A stretch of DNA of 64,000 bases from an uncultured Prevotellaceae bacterium (lineage in GTDB: Bacteria > Bacteroidota > Bacteroidia > Bacteroidales > Bacteroidaceae): the NCBI GenBank assembly GCA_902785945.1, contig CADAAR010000021.1, positions 1-64,000 of the forward strand, in the 5' to 3' direction. A program made the translations under genes and the position numbers. Shown piece by piece: positions 1-8,336 of the stretch (the first letter of the stretch is position 1; each line of letters begins with the position of its first letter). The notes beneath the pieces were generated by a model that did not search any database, was not told where the DNA came from, and worked only from the letters and a program-made list of their open reading frames with translations.

Positions 1-2
1 AA

Positions 3-60
3 AGTAATCATCAATACTTTCGGAGTAATTTTCAATACTATCGGACTAATTTTCTTTTCT
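3..60. repeat. 21-bp tandem repeat at window edge
   Basis: Two full and one partial copy of a 21-bp unit starting AGTAAT and ending TCGG (3-23, 24-44, 45-60). The two full copies differ at three positions and the third decays into T-rich sequence. It lies just past the stop codon of the leftward DUF2147 gene and may continue beyond the window. Confidence 0.6.
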
Positions 61-63
61 AAA

Positions 64-459
64 TTACTTCTTTGTCCAGGTCTGGGTTTCGTAGAACATG
101 GCGACGTAGCCGCGAACCTTCAGGTTGTTGCCGTCGAGCCAGATGGAACATTTGTAGGTCTTGCCGTTTTTGGGGTTGTAGATCTTTCCGCCTTCCCACT
201 TGTCGCCTTTCTTGGTGAGCCCCGTCAGAATGTTGACGCCAACCAGCTTACGGCTCTGTAGCTTCTTGTCAGGATTGTGGACATCCTGCTGACCGTCGCC
301 TTTCTTCAGCCAGACAATCTTACCGTTCAGCTTGTCGCCACTCTGGTAAATCTCCACCTGAGAATCACCACCTTCTGTTACCCACTTGCCTACAACGCTC
401 TGAGCGTATCCGGCTACTGTCATCATCGCCAGCACTAAGCTAATTATTACTTTCTTCAT
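64..459 (-). CDS. DUF2147 family secreted protein
   Basis: This 131-residue protein has a signal peptide (about residues 1-20, ending AGYAQ) and one DUF2147 domain, recognisable from the GKWVT start, the repeated G-K-I-(V/Y) strands and the final TWTK. Family members are small beta-rich exported proteins of unknown function in Bacteroidota and Proteobacteria. I chose the ATG at 459 because it directly precedes the signal peptide. The reading frame is open further upstream to 552, but that stretch crosses the promoter box at 489-496. The gene stands alone and diverges from the dehydrogenase at 587. The family assignment is fairly sure; no function can be given. Confidence 0.85.
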   Translation of the reverse strand: MKKVIISLVLAMMTVAGYAQSVVGKWVTEGGDSQVEIYQSGDKLNGKIVWLKKGDGQQDVHNPDKKLQSRKLVGVNILTGLTKKGDKWEGGKIYNPKNGKTYKCSIWLDGNNLKVRGYVAMFYETQTWTKK

Positions 460-488
460 CTTAATTGCAGTTTTTTTATTTAGTGGTG

Positions 489-496
489 CAAATATA
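489..496 (-). promoter_or_regulatory. -7 box for DUF2147 gene
   Basis: On the minus strand the sequence reads TATATTTG, matching the Bacteroidota TAnnTTTG box, 29 nt upstream of the ATG at 459. No clear TTTG -33 box is seen 19-21 bp further out. Confidence 0.5.
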
Positions 497-538
497 CACA
501 TTTTTTTGTGAACACGTGATATGTTGCGGATTTTTTTG

Positions 539-546
539 TATCTTTG
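539..546 (+). promoter_or_regulatory. -7 box for hydroxyacid dehydrogenase
   Basis: TATCTTTG matches the TAnnTTTG consensus and sits 40 nt upstream of the ATG at 587. The -33 element is not recognisable. Confidence 0.55.
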
Positions 547-586
547 CAGCATAAAGATAATAATTGGTAGTTTTATAGGACGGAAA

Positions 587-1537
587 ATGAATATTGTAAT
601 ACTTGACGGCTATTCAGCCAATCCTGGCGATCTGTCGTGGGATGAATTGAAGACAATGGGCGAGGTGACGGTGTACGACCGTACCAGCCCGAGTGAGACG
701 GTGGCGAGAGCTGCTGAGGCTGACATCGTGCTGACCAACAAGGTGGTGATTGGCAAAGCTGAGATGGATCAACTCCCCCGCCTTAAATATATAGGTGTGC
801 TGGCGACGGGTTATAACGTGGTGGACACTGAGACAGCGCATGAGCGAGGCATCACGGTGACTAACGTGCCGGCCTATAGCACGGAGAGTGTGGCGCAGAT
901 GGTGTTTGCGCACTTGCTGACGGTGACGAACCGCACAGAGCATTATGCCATTGCCAATCGTGAGTGCCGATGGACAAATAACAAGGACTTCTGTTACTGG
1001 GACTTCCCCCACATGGAACTCTCTGGCAAGACGTTTGGTATCGTCGGACTTGGGAATATCGGTATGCGGGTGGCAACCATCGCAAATGCTTTCGGCATGC
1101 GGGCTTGTGCCTATACCAGCAAGTCGCAAGACCAGTTGCCAAGCTTTATCGAGAAGAAATCGCTGGAAGCGCTCTTTTCAGAAAGTGATGTCGTTAGCTT
1201 GCATTGTCCGTTGACGCCTGATACCCATCATCTGATCAACAGCGAGACGCTTCAGATGATGAAACCCTCTGCCATCCTCATCAACACAGGTCGAGGGCCG
1301 TTGATAGACGATCAGGCTGTGGCTGAGGCACTTGCGGAAGGAAGACTGGCAGCTTTCTGTGCTGACGTACTCACTGAGGAACCGCCAAAGGCCTCCAATC
1401 CTTTGCTGAGTCAGCCCAACGCCTTTACCACTCCTCACATCGCCTGGGCATCGACGGAGGCTCGTGTCCGATTACTCCAAGTTGCCATTAATAACGTCCG
1501 CTCCTTCCTCAACGGCCATCCTCAGAATGTGGTGTAA
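587..1537 (+). CDS. D-2-hydroxyacid dehydrogenase (hydroxypyruvate reductase-like)
   Basis: This 316-residue cytoplasmic enzyme belongs to the D-isomer-specific 2-hydroxyacid dehydrogenases, which reduce 2-ketoacids with NAD(P)H. Visible marks are the Rossmann loop GLGNIG, the catalytic Arg in NTGRGPLID, the Glu in LTEEPP and the catalytic His in PHIAW near the C-terminus. Length and motif spacing fit glycerate dehydrogenase/hydroxypyruvate reductase best, but the substrate cannot be read from sequence. The ATG at 587 starts the first strand (MNIVILDG); the open frame further upstream crosses the promoter. A strong hairpin follows the stop, so the gene is probably monocistronic. Confidence 0.85.
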   Translation: MNIVILDGYSANPGDLSWDELKTMGEVTVYDRTSPSETVARAAEADIVLTNKVVIGKAEMDQLPRLKYIGVLATGYNVVDTETAHERGITVTNVPAYSTESVAQMVFAHLLTVTNRTEHYAIANRECRWTNNKDFCYWDFPHMELSGKTFGIVGLGNIGMRVATIANAFGMRACAYTSKSQDQLPSFIEKKSLEALFSESDVVSLHCPLTPDTHHLINSETLQMMKPSAILINTGRGPLIDDQAVAEALAEGRLAAFCADVLTEEPPKASNPLLSQPNAFTTPHIAWASTEARVRLLQVAINNVRSFLNGHPQNVV

Positions 1538-1550
1538 AGAAGATATGATA

Positions 1551-1585
1551 AAAAGGGCGTAGCAAGTTGATTGCTACGCCCTTTT
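1551..1585. terminator. Bidirectional intrinsic terminator
   Basis: A perfect 15-bp stem (1551-1565 with 1571-1585, loop GTTGA) is flanked by an A-run on the left and a T-run on the right. It can terminate the rightward dehydrogenase and the leftward dnaK, which converge here. Confidence 0.85.
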
Positions 1586-1608
1586 CTAATTTGTTATAAA
1601 TCATTGAC

Positions 1609-3516
1609 TTACTTCACTTCCTCGAAGTCGGCGTCTTCAGCCTGCTGCTGACCGTTGTCCTGAGCCTGCTGACCACCCTGATAGGTGTCGCCGCCGGGCT
1701 GGCCGGCTGCACCGCTCTGGGCATACATCTGCTGAGAAGCAGTCTGCCAAGCAGCGTTGAGAGCTGCAATAGCAGAGTCGATGGCTGCGACATCGCCAGA
1801 CTTGTGGGCATCCTTCAGCTGCTGGAGGGCCTGTTCGATGGCGGGCTTGTACTGAGCTGGAATCTTGTCGCCGAGTTCCTGGAGCTGATTCTCGGTCTGG
1901 AAGATCATCGAGTCAGCCTGGTTCAGCTTGTCGACACGCTCGCGCTCACGCTTATCGTTCTCAGCATTCTGCTCAGCCTCGGCCTTCATGCGGTTGATCT
2001 CGTCCTGTGACAGACCAGATGAAGCCTCGATGCGGATGGCCTGCTCCTTACCAGTGGCCTTATCCTTGGCAGATACCTTCAGGATACCGTTGGCATCGAT
2101 GTCGAAGGTTACCTCGATCTGAGGAATACCACGACGGGCAGGAGCGATGCCAGTGAGGTTGAACTGACCGATTGACTTGTTCTGAGCAGCCATCGGACGC
2201 TCACCCTGCAGCACGTGGATGGTTACCTCTGTCTGGTTATCAGCTGCAGTAGAGAAGGTCTCGCTCTTCTTGCAAGGAATGGTTGTGTTGGCCTCGATGA
2301 GCTTGGTCATCACACCACCCATGGTCTCGATACCCAGTGTCAGCGGGGTTACGTCGAGCAGCACGATGTCGCCTACACCACCTTCCTTATTCAGGATGGC
2401 ACCCTGGATAGCAGCACCAACGGCTACCACCTCATCAGGGTTCACACCCTTTGAAGGCTCCTTGCCGAAGTAGTTCTTCACCAGTGTCTGCACAGCAGGG
2501 ATACGGCTTGAACCACCTACGAGGATCACCTCGTCGATATCGGCTGTGGTCAGCTTGGCGTCTGAGATGGCCTTCTGACAGGGAGCCAGACAAGCCTGAA
2601 TCAGGTCGTGAGCCAACTGCTCGAACTTAGCACGGGTGAGGGTCTTCACCAAGTGCTTGGGGATACCGCCTACAGGCATGATATACGGGAGGTTGATCTC
2701 TGTGCTTGTGCTAGAAGACAACTCAATCTTAGCCTTCTCAGCAGCCTCCTTCAGACGCTGCATGGCCATCGGGTCATCCTTCAGGTTGGCACCCTCATCG
2801 TTCTTGAACTCCTGAACGAGCCAGTCGATGATGACCTGGTCGAAGTCGTCACCACCCAGGTGGGTATCACCATTGGTAGAGAGCACTTCGAACACACCAC
2901 CACCAAACTCGAGGATAGAGATATCGAATGTACCACCACCGAGGTCGAACACGGCAATCTTCATATCCTTGTTGGCCTTATCTACACCGTATGCCAGAGC
3001 AGCGGCTGTGGGCTCATTCACGATACGCTTCACGTTGAGGCCTGCAATCTGACCAGCTTCCTTGGTAGCCTGACGCTGAGAGTCGGAGAAATAGGCAGGA
3101 ACGGTGATCACAGCCTCTGTCACCTCCTGACCGAGGTAGTCCTCAGCGGTCTTCTTCATCTTCTGCAGCACCATAGCCGAGATCTCCTGCGGGGTGTACT
3201 TACGACCATTGATGTCGACACGGGGATAACCGCCTTCGTTGACAACAGTATAAGGTACGCGAGCAATCTCCTTCTCGGTCTGCTGCCAGTTCTCACCCAT
3301 GAAACGCTTGATAGAATAAACGGTGTTCTTGGGGTTGGTGATGGCCTGACGCTTGGCAGGGTCACCGATCTTACGCTCACCATTCTCAACAAATCCAACG
3401 ACAGAGGGAGTGGTACGCTTACCCTCGCTGTTGGCAATTACTACTGGCTCGTTACCTTCGAATACGGCAACACAGCTGTTGGTAGTTCCTAAGTCAATTC
3501 CAATAATTTTTCCCAT
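1609..3516 (-). CDS. dnaK: Chaperone DnaK (Hsp70)
   Basis: This 635-residue cytoplasmic Hsp70 binds and releases unfolded peptides in an ATP-driven cycle with DnaJ and GrpE. The N-terminal [10 protein letters not shown] phosphate loop, the DLGGGTFD segment near residue 195, the linker region with [14 protein letters not shown] near 385-400, the substrate-binding beta domain and the helical lid are all present. The tail is Gln/Gly-rich and ends in the acidic EDADFEEVK typical of bacterial DnaK. Neither dnaJ nor grpE is adjacent, which is common in Bacteroidales. No standard TAnnTTTG box is clear upstream, so expression may use another signal. Confidence 0.98.
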   Translation of the reverse strand: MGKIIGIDLGTTNSCVAVFEGNEPVVIANSEGKRTTPSVVGFVENGERKIGDPAKRQAITNPKNTVYSIKRFMGENWQQTEKEIARVPYTVVNEGGYPRVDINGRKYTPQEISAMVLQKMKKTAEDYLGQEVTEAVITVPAYFSDSQRQATKEAGQIAGLNVKRIVNEPTAAALAYGVDKANKDMKIAVFDLGGGTFDISILEFGGGVFEVLSTNGDTHLGGDDFDQVIIDWLVQEFKNDEGANLKDDPMAMQRLKEAAEKAKIELSSSTSTEINLPYIMPVGGIPKHLVKTLTRAKFEQLAHDLIQACLAPCQKAISDAKLTTADIDEVILVGGSSRIPAVQTLVKNYFGKEPSKGVNPDEVVAVGAAIQGAILNKEGGVGDIVLLDVTPLTLGIETMGGVMTKLIEANTTIPCKKSETFSTAADNQTEVTIHVLQGERPMAAQNKSIGQFNLTGIAPARRGIPQIEVTFDIDANGILKVSAKDKATGKEQAIRIEASSGLSQDEINRMKAEAEQNAENDKRERERVDKLNQADSMIFQTENQLQELGDKIPAQYKPAIEQALQQLKDAHKSGDVAAIDSAIAALNAAWQTASQQMYAQSGAAGQPGGDTYQGGQQAQDNGQQQAEDADFEEVK

Positions 3517-3582
3517 AATTCTTATTTTTTTTAATTAATACTCTACAAAATTTGGACATTTATCCGCAAAAAACATTGCAAA

Positions 3583-3641
3583 GCACGTGCCAAAACGCTT
3601 TTTTTTGCAGAAAAATGTTTTTTGTCACGTCATTTTGGCAC
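3583..3641. promoter_or_regulatory. Inverted repeat in dnaK divergent promoter region
   Basis: GTGCCAAAA (3587-3595) and its complement TTTTGGCAC (3633-3641) flank a T-rich centre between dnaK and the rightward secreted-protein gene. The left arm overlaps an 8-bp palindrome GCACGTGC (3583-3590). It could be a regulator site for one or both genes; no binding protein is evident. Confidence 0.3.
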
Positions 3642-3660
3642 AAGTATCAAATATTTTTTT

Positions 3661-3668
3661 TATCTTTG
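3661..3668 (+). promoter_or_regulatory. -7 box for secreted 475-residue protein
   Basis: TATCTTTG lies 28 nt upstream of the ATG at 3697. A TTTG at 3634-3637 is 23 bp away, slightly longer than the usual 19-21. Confidence 0.55.
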
Positions 3669-3696
3669 CACTCGAAATTGTACAATTTATAAAACC

Positions 3697-5124
3697 ATGG
3701 TAATGAAAAGAGCGATTTTGACAATGGGACTCGCCATGCTGATGATGACGGTCTCAGCACAGGTGAACACCTACATCGTGAAGACTCGTACTGCCCAGCA
3801 GAAGGCTGCTGCTGCTCAGCAGGCAGCGGTTAATGAGGCAGCTAGTCAGACGACAGATGAGAATGCTCCAACAGACTTCATCAGTCAGAATTTCAAGTTC
3901 TACAGTCTTTGCGACTGGAAAGAGGGTATGAAATTCATGGTGATGCCTGAGAAGTATGACTTGATTGTAAGAACCTTCAGTGATGCCGCTACTGGCAAGG
4001 AGGTAAGTAGTATGTCACTCCGTCACAAGATTATGATCTACAGAGGACATACTGTCAGTGCAGATGGTCATTCCCGTGTGAATTTCTTCTGTCAGGACAA
4101 CAACAAAATGTACTATTTTGAAATCCCCAATGGTTCGTTTGACGACTATTGTTATGGCAAGCTTGGTGTTCCCACACTGGCCTACCTCGGCGATGTGGAC
4201 ATTGCCAAGGAGAAGCTGATGGGTAAGAAGCTCTACACCAAGGGTACTATCTACCGCGTGGATACAGAATACGACGGTGATGGCTATCGTGAGGTGAAGA
4301 TGCCAAAGGATATGGAGGTGACTGTGACTCAGGTGGGTGTAGGTAGCCGCAGCTTCCCTGTGAAGATCATTGTGGAAGACGCGAATGGTAACGAGTTCTA
4401 CCAGACCTTTGCCCTGTCGAAGACCAATAGTGGTATGCGCGACGATGAGTTTATTATGGACAGCCTGAAGCATACGTTCTATGCTTCCTTCGAGTTGCAG
4501 GATGCCATTATGTCAGTCAACAGAGATTTTACCACCTATATTGGCAAGATTCTTCATACGATGCAGCCTACGAAGATGATGACCAAGGGTGATGGTAAGG
4601 ACCGTACGGTGAACGTGCCCAAGATGACCACCTTCCGTGTGGATCAGGCACAGAGACGTCCTGGCACTCCGTTTGTCACTTTGTCACTCACAGAGATGGA
4701 GTCGCGTCGTCCTTACTATCGTGACGTTCTCTTCACCCATCCGGATGATCTGGCAGAGCGTGATGTCAGACTGGACGACTATTTCGGTTATATCTTCGCT
4801 ATGGGTGAGGGCGCAGAGCGTCAGACCACTCAGGAGGCTCGTGCTGCTATCCGTCAGGGTCGTGTCATTCTTGGTATGACTGAGGATGAGGTGACACTCG
4901 CCATGGGTGAGGAGCCTAATGAGAAGGTGATGGGAAGTAACGGTAAGCAGGATTGGATTTACTATCGTTCAAAGGGTAAGTCACTCTTCATCCACTTCGG
5001 AAGAGACGGTCGTGTGGAGTCGTATAACACTGGTGCCACAACCACTAAGAAGACCACTACAAAGAAGAGCTCTGCCAAGGCTGCTCAGCAGAGAGCAAAG
5101 AAAGGAACACCTATTGAGAATTAA
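3697..5124 (+). CDS. Secreted protein of unknown function with BamE-like C-terminal segment
   Basis: This 475-residue protein starts with a signal peptide (residues 1-22, ending VSAQ), followed by an Ala/Gln-rich stretch and a long central region I do not recognise. Residues about 387-445 carry a pattern seen in SmpA/OmlA (BamE-type) domains: a basic start, then GMTEDEV, AMG-EP and a Tyr/Trp-rich strand. In other proteins this fold helps outer-membrane assembly or forms a small inhibitor-like module; here the link is only suggestive. The C-terminus is a Lys/Thr/Ala tail with KKTTTKKSS. The gene stands alone between dnaK and recA, with its own promoter and a terminator. Confidence 0.7.
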   Translation: MVMKRAILTMGLAMLMMTVSAQVNTYIVKTRTAQQKAAAAQQAAVNEAASQTTDENAPTDFISQNFKFYSLCDWKEGMKFMVMPEKYDLIVRTFSDAATGKEVSSMSLRHKIMIYRGHTVSADGHSRVNFFCQDNNKMYYFEIPNGSFDDYCYGKLGVPTLAYLGDVDIAKEKLMGKKLYTKGTIYRVDTEYDGDGYREVKMPKDMEVTVTQVGVGSRSFPVKIIVEDANGNEFYQTFALSKTNSGMRDDEFIMDSLKHTFYASFELQDAIMSVNRDFTTYIGKILHTMQPTKMMTKGDGKDRTVNVPKMTTFRVDQAQRRPGTPFVTLSLTEMESRRPYYRDVLFTHPDDLAERDVRLDDYFGYIFAMGEGAERQTTQEARAAIRQGRVILGMTEDEVTLAMGEEPNEKVMGSNGKQDWIYYRSKGKSLFIHFGRDGRVESYNTGATTTKKTTTKKSSAKAAQQRAKKGTPIEN

Positions 5125-5135
5125 TTGAGATAAAA

Positions 5136-5170
5136 AAAACAGGGGGCGCTCAACTGAGCGCCCCTGTTTT
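5136..5170. terminator. Bidirectional intrinsic terminator
   Basis: The stem is 5136-5151 with 5156-5170, one bulged G, loop AACT, with A-run and T-run flanks. It serves both the rightward secreted protein and leftward recA, and its right edge touches the recA stop codon at 5170-5172. Confidence 0.85.
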
Positions 5171-6201
5171 TATTCTTTCTTGTCTGCGATAGCCTGCATG
5201 ATCTTGGCTTCCAGTTCCTCGCATAATTCTGGATTGTCTTTCAACAGATTCTTGGTAGCATCGCGACCCTGACCTAACTTGGTGTCTCCGTAGGAGAACC
5301 AGGATCCGCTCTTCTTGATGATGTTGAATTCAACACCCAGGTCAACAATCTCGCCAATCTTAGAGATACCCTCGCCAAAGATGATCTCAAACTCTGCCTT
5401 ACGGAAGGGGGGCGCTACCTTGTTCTTCACCACTTTGACGCGTACCTGATTGCCAAGTATATCATCGCCGTCCTTGACCTTTCCATACGGACGGATATCC
5501 AGACGCACGGAAGCATAGAACTTAAGGGCATTTCCACCAGTGGTGGTCTCAGGACTGCCAAACATGACACCGATCTTCTCACGCAACTGGTTGATGAAGA
5601 TACAGGTGGTCTTTGTCTTCGCAATGGTAGACGTCAGTTTACGCAGTGCCTGACTCATCAGTCGAGCCTGCAGTCCTACCGACGAGTCGCCCATGTCGCC
5701 CTCAATTTCCTTCTTGGGGGTCAAAGCTGCCACAGAGTCAATGACAATAATATCAATCGCACTCGAGCGGATCAGCTCGTCTGCAATATCCAAGGCCTGC
5801 TCGCCATTGTCTGGCTGTGAAATATACAGGTTGTCGATGTCCACGCCTAAGTTTGCAGCATAGAAACGGTCGAAGGCATGCTCTGCATCGATGAATGCTG
5901 CAACACCTCCTGCTTTCTGGCACTCTGCAATGGCATGGATAGCCAATGTGGTCTTACCTGATGACTCAGGACCGTAGATCTCGATGATACGTCCCTTGGG
6001 ATAGCCACCTACACCAAGAGCTGCATTCAGTCCGATGCTACCAGTGGGGATTGCTTCCACATTTTCAATATTCTCTTCGCCCATGCGCATGATAGCGCCT
6101 TTACCGAAGTCCTTCTCGATTTTGGCCATTGCAGCCTGCAGAGCTTTCAACTTCTGCTGTTGCGGAGTCAGTTGCTCCGTTGATTCTTCTTTCTTCGCCA
6201 T
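5170..6201 (-). CDS. recA: Recombinase RecA
   Basis: This 343-residue protein is the ATP-dependent strand-exchange recombinase and SOS co-protease. The Walker A loop GPESSGKTT is at residues 77-85, Walker B-like [10 protein letters not shown] near 150-160, loop L1/L2 segments [18 protein letters not shown] and [12 protein letters not shown] follow, and the charged C-terminal tail is short. The length is normal. The start is only 29 bp past the stop of the carboxynorspermidine synthase-like gene, and no promoter motif is visible in that gap, so recA may be co-transcribed from 8.1 kb. No LexA box was recognised. Confidence 0.98.
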   Translation of the reverse strand: MAKKEESTEQLTPQQQKLKALQAAMAKIEKDFGKGAIMRMGEENIENVEAIPTGSIGLNAALGVGGYPKGRIIEIYGPESSGKTTLAIHAIAECQKAGGVAAFIDAEHAFDRFYAANLGVDIDNLYISQPDNGEQALDIADELIRSSAIDIIVIDSVAALTPKKEIEGDMGDSSVGLQARLMSQALRKLTSTIAKTKTTCIFINQLREKIGVMFGSPETTTGGNALKFYASVRLDIRPYGKVKDGDDILGNQVRVKVVKNKVAPPFRKAEFEIIFGEGISKIGEIVDLGVEFNIIKKSGSWFSYGDTKLGQGRDATKNLLKDNPELCEELEAKIMQAIADKKE

Positions 6202-6230
6202 AGCTTTAGAAATTTAAGAGTTAATACTAA

Positions 6231-7469
6231 TTATAATTCGAGGTCGCCGTCATGAATCTCATGCCAAGGCAGACCTTGTTTGTTCAGTTGTTCCATGAAG
6301 GGATCTGGATCGAACTCCTCTACGTTGTGTACACCGGGCTTCTTCCACAGACCCTTGCAGAACATCATGGCGCCTATCATGGCTGGTACGCCTGTGGTGT
6401 AGCTGACGCCCTGCATGCCCGTTTCCTCGTAGGCGGCACGATGCGAGCAGTTGTTGTAAACATAGTAGGTGTGCTCCTTGCCATCATTGCCGATACCACG
6501 AATGCGACAGCCAATCGAAGTCTCACCCTCGTAGTTCTCGCCCAGATCCTGTGGGTTAGGCAGAACGGCCTTCAGGAACTGCAGAGGCACAATCTTTACC
6601 TTTGCTGTGTCACTACCGTCGGCCAATGGTGCCTCGTATTCCACCTCGTCGATACGGCTCATGCCAATATTCTGAATCACCTCAAGGTGCTTCAGATACT
6701 GCTGACCAAAGGTCATCCAGAAACGGGCACGCTTGATGGTGGGGTAGTTGATGACCAGCGACTCAATTTCCTCGTGGTGCAGCAGATAGCTGTCGCGTGG
6801 GCCGATGTTGGGATAGGTGAGATCTTTGTGGATCTCCAGAGGTTCTGTCTCAACCCACTTGCCATCTTCCCAGTAAAGTCCCTTCTGGGTAATCTCACGG
6901 ATATTGATCTCTGGGTTGAAGTTGGTGGCGAATGCCTTATGATGGTCGCCAGCGTTGCAATCCACGATGTCGAGATACTGAATCTCCTTGAAGTGGTGCT
7001 TGGCGGCATAGGCTGTATAGATGCTGGTTACACCTGGGTCGAAACCACAGCCCAAGATAGCTGTGAGACCAGCCTTCTCGAAGCGCTCACGATAGGCCCA
7101 CTGCCAGGAATACTCAAAGTGTGCCTCGTCCTTTGGCTCGTAGTTGGCTGTGTCGAGATAGCTGCAGCCACAGGCCAGACAGGCATCCATAATGGTCAGG
7201 TCCTGATAGGGGAGGGCGAGGTTGATGACGAGTTCAGGTTGGTAGCTGTTGAAAAGTGCCTTCAACTGCTCCACGTCGTCAGCATCAACCTGTGCTGTCT
7301 TAATGTCCATCTTATAGCCAGCCTTATGGATATCCTCCACAATCTTGTCACACTTAGCCTTACGACGACTGGCAATCATAAAATCGGTAAACACGTCAGC
7401 ATTCTGTGCGATCTTGAATGCTGCTACCGTAGCGACGCCTCCAGCGCCAATCATTAATACTTTTGCCAT
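6231..7469 (-). CDS. Carboxynorspermidine/carboxyspermidine dehydrogenase-like (saccharopine dehydrogenase family)
   Basis: The 412-residue protein has an N-terminal NAD(P) loop (MIGAGGVA), the family segment NLALPYQDLTIMDACL, a conserved Cys/Gly stretch LGCGFDPGVT near residue 145, and the saccharopine-dehydrogenase-type C-terminal domain. These fit the enzyme that condenses a diamine (diaminopropane or putrescine) with aspartate semialdehyde, the first step of the alternative polyamine route common in gut Bacteroidales. The next enzyme, carboxynorspermidine decarboxylase, is not in the window. Seven bases separate it from the upstream 200-residue gene, so the two are an operon. The product, spermidine or norspermidine, cannot be decided from sequence. 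Confidence 0.85.
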   Translation of the reverse strand: MAKVLMIGAGGVATVAAFKIAQNADVFTDFMIASRRKAKCDKIVEDIHKAGYKMDIKTAQVDADDVEQLKALFNSYQPELVINLALPYQDLTIMDACLACGCSYLDTANYEPKDEAHFEYSWQWAYRERFEKAGLTAILGCGFDPGVTSIYTAYAAKHHFKEIQYLDIVDCNAGDHHKAFATNFNPEINIREITQKGLYWEDGKWVETEPLEIHKDLTYPNIGPRDSYLLHHEEIESLVINYPTIKRARFWMTFGQQYLKHLEVIQNIGMSRIDEVEYEAPLADGSDTAKVKIVPLQFLKAVLPNPQDLGENYEGETSIGCRIRGIGNDGKEHTYYVYNNCSHRAAYEETGMQGVSYTTGVPAMIGAMMFCKGLWKKPGVHNVEEFDPDPFMEQLNKQGLPWHEIHDGDLEL

Positions 7470-7476
7470 AATACTA

Positions 7477-8079
7477 TTACATTTTATTGTTTATTTCATC
7501 TGAACTGATACCAAGTGCAGCTAAGAGCGAATAGCCTAGAATCTCCTGTCGGAAATTCCAGTTTGCCATGGGTTGCATGGCTAATAGGGTAATTCGCTTT
7601 TCATCGTCAACCTGCCTCAGGGTCGCGCGTACCTTATTATATATAGCCTCCTGTTCCGAGTCGGGAATGATGATCACCCGTTTCACGTCTTTCTGGCTGC
7701 ACATGAGTTGAAGCATATCGCAGAACTGTTGTTCACGTCCAACGATGTCTTCTACAGGATAAGCATTAATCAGGAACTCCCCAAGATGATCCTTGAAGGC
7801 TTTTGAGGAAAGTTCTTCGAACTTTCCTGGTATGAAGTTCTCCATCTGCTGCTTCTTGGCACTATGCAGGAGCACCACCTGGGTTTCTTGTTCTCCCTCT
7901 TTAATACCTCCGTCGAGAGCCACACAGTCTATCCAGCGGGCGAGGTCTGCCTGTGGGATGCGTCGCCCTAGCATGCGCTCGAAGTTTACGATGAGGTTGA
8001 ATGCCACTTTGTCAACGTAGTCTGCGTCAACAAGTATCACATTTTCACTCCATTTTATATCCTGTTCGTTGTTGTTCAT
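7477..8079 (-). CDS. Conserved Bacteroidales protein of unknown function
   Basis: This 200-residue protein has no signal peptide or membrane segment, so it is probably cytoplasmic. It begins with a hydrophilic stretch, then ILVDADYVDKVAFNLIVNFERMLGRRIP. A region with LMCSQKDVKRVIIIPDSE looks like a strand-turn core. I do not recognise a characterised domain. It is the first gene after a near-perfect promoter and lies 7 bp before the polyamine gene, with recA further on. The leader is extremely short: the -7 box ends 9 nt before the ATG. The next in-frame Met is residue 36, too late to be a convincing start. Confidence 0.75.
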   Translation of the reverse strand: MNNNEQDIKWSENVILVDADYVDKVAFNLIVNFERMLGRRIPQADLARWIDCVALDGGIKEGEQETQVVLLHSAKKQQMENFIPGKFEELSSKAFKDHLGEFLINAYPVEDIVGREQQFCDMLQLMCSQKDVKRVIIIPDSEQEAIYNKVRATLRQVDDEKRITLLAMQPMANWNFRQEILGYSLLAALGISSDEINNKM

Positions 8080-8088
8080 ATCAGGCTA

Positions 8089-8120
8089 CAAAGTTACATT
8101 AATTTGAGGACTTTACCAAA
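8089..8120 (-). promoter_or_regulatory. Consensus promoter for the 200-residue gene, polyamine gene and possibly recA
   Basis: On the minus strand TTTG (8117-8120), exactly 20 bp, then TAACTTTG (8089-8096): a full match to the Bacteroidota -33/-7 consensus. Transcription should start about 8082-8086, giving a leader of only a few bases before the ATG at 8079. Confidence 0.75.
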
Positions 8121-8230
8121 TTAAAAAGGATTTTTTAGCATTTTACCCCAGAATTGACATAAATCAATCGAAAAATCATAAATCGTGGGTGAAAAATCAA
8201 ATATTGGGGGCTTGTCCATCAAAAAAGTCC

Positions 8231-8238
8231 TATCTTTG
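8231..8238 (+). promoter_or_regulatory. -7 box of candidate small RNA
   Basis: TATCTTTG fits the consensus exactly. No rightward coding region follows; only the candidate RNA below. The -33 element is weak. Confidence 0.45.
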
Positions 8239-8243
8239 CAAAC

Positions 8244-8325
8244 GAAAACAAAACTACTGACAGTATAATACCATTAATTGGTACAATAATCCCCGATGCG
8301 AGAGCACCGGGGATTCATTGTTTTT
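8244..8325 (+). ncRNA. Candidate intergenic small RNA (about 80 nt)
   Basis: A rightward -7 box is followed, with no gene between, by a small hairpin (TACCA 8269-8273 with TGGTA 8279-8283) and a terminator hairpin with a T-run. The T-run is on the plus strand only, so it cannot be the rhaD terminator. The expected transcript is about 80 nt, running toward and stopping just short of the rhaD stop codon. No RNA family is recognised; transcription is inferred from motifs alone. Confidence 0.4.
8288..8325 (+). terminator. Intrinsic terminator of candidate small RNA
   Basis: The stem AATCCCCG (8288-8295) pairs with CGGGGATT (8308-8315), then one mismatch and TGC/GCA closing a GAGA tetraloop. CATTGTTTTT follows at 8316-8325. 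Confidence 0.65.
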
Positions 8326-8336
8326 ATTGGTGATTG

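Noticed and set aside
2608-3492. 294-codon open frame on the plus strand
   Set aside because: Antisense to dnaK, a common artefact of its codon use.
6252-7457. 401-codon open frame on the plus strand
   Set aside because: Exactly antisense to the saccharopine-dehydrogenase family gene; no recognisable motif and no promoter.
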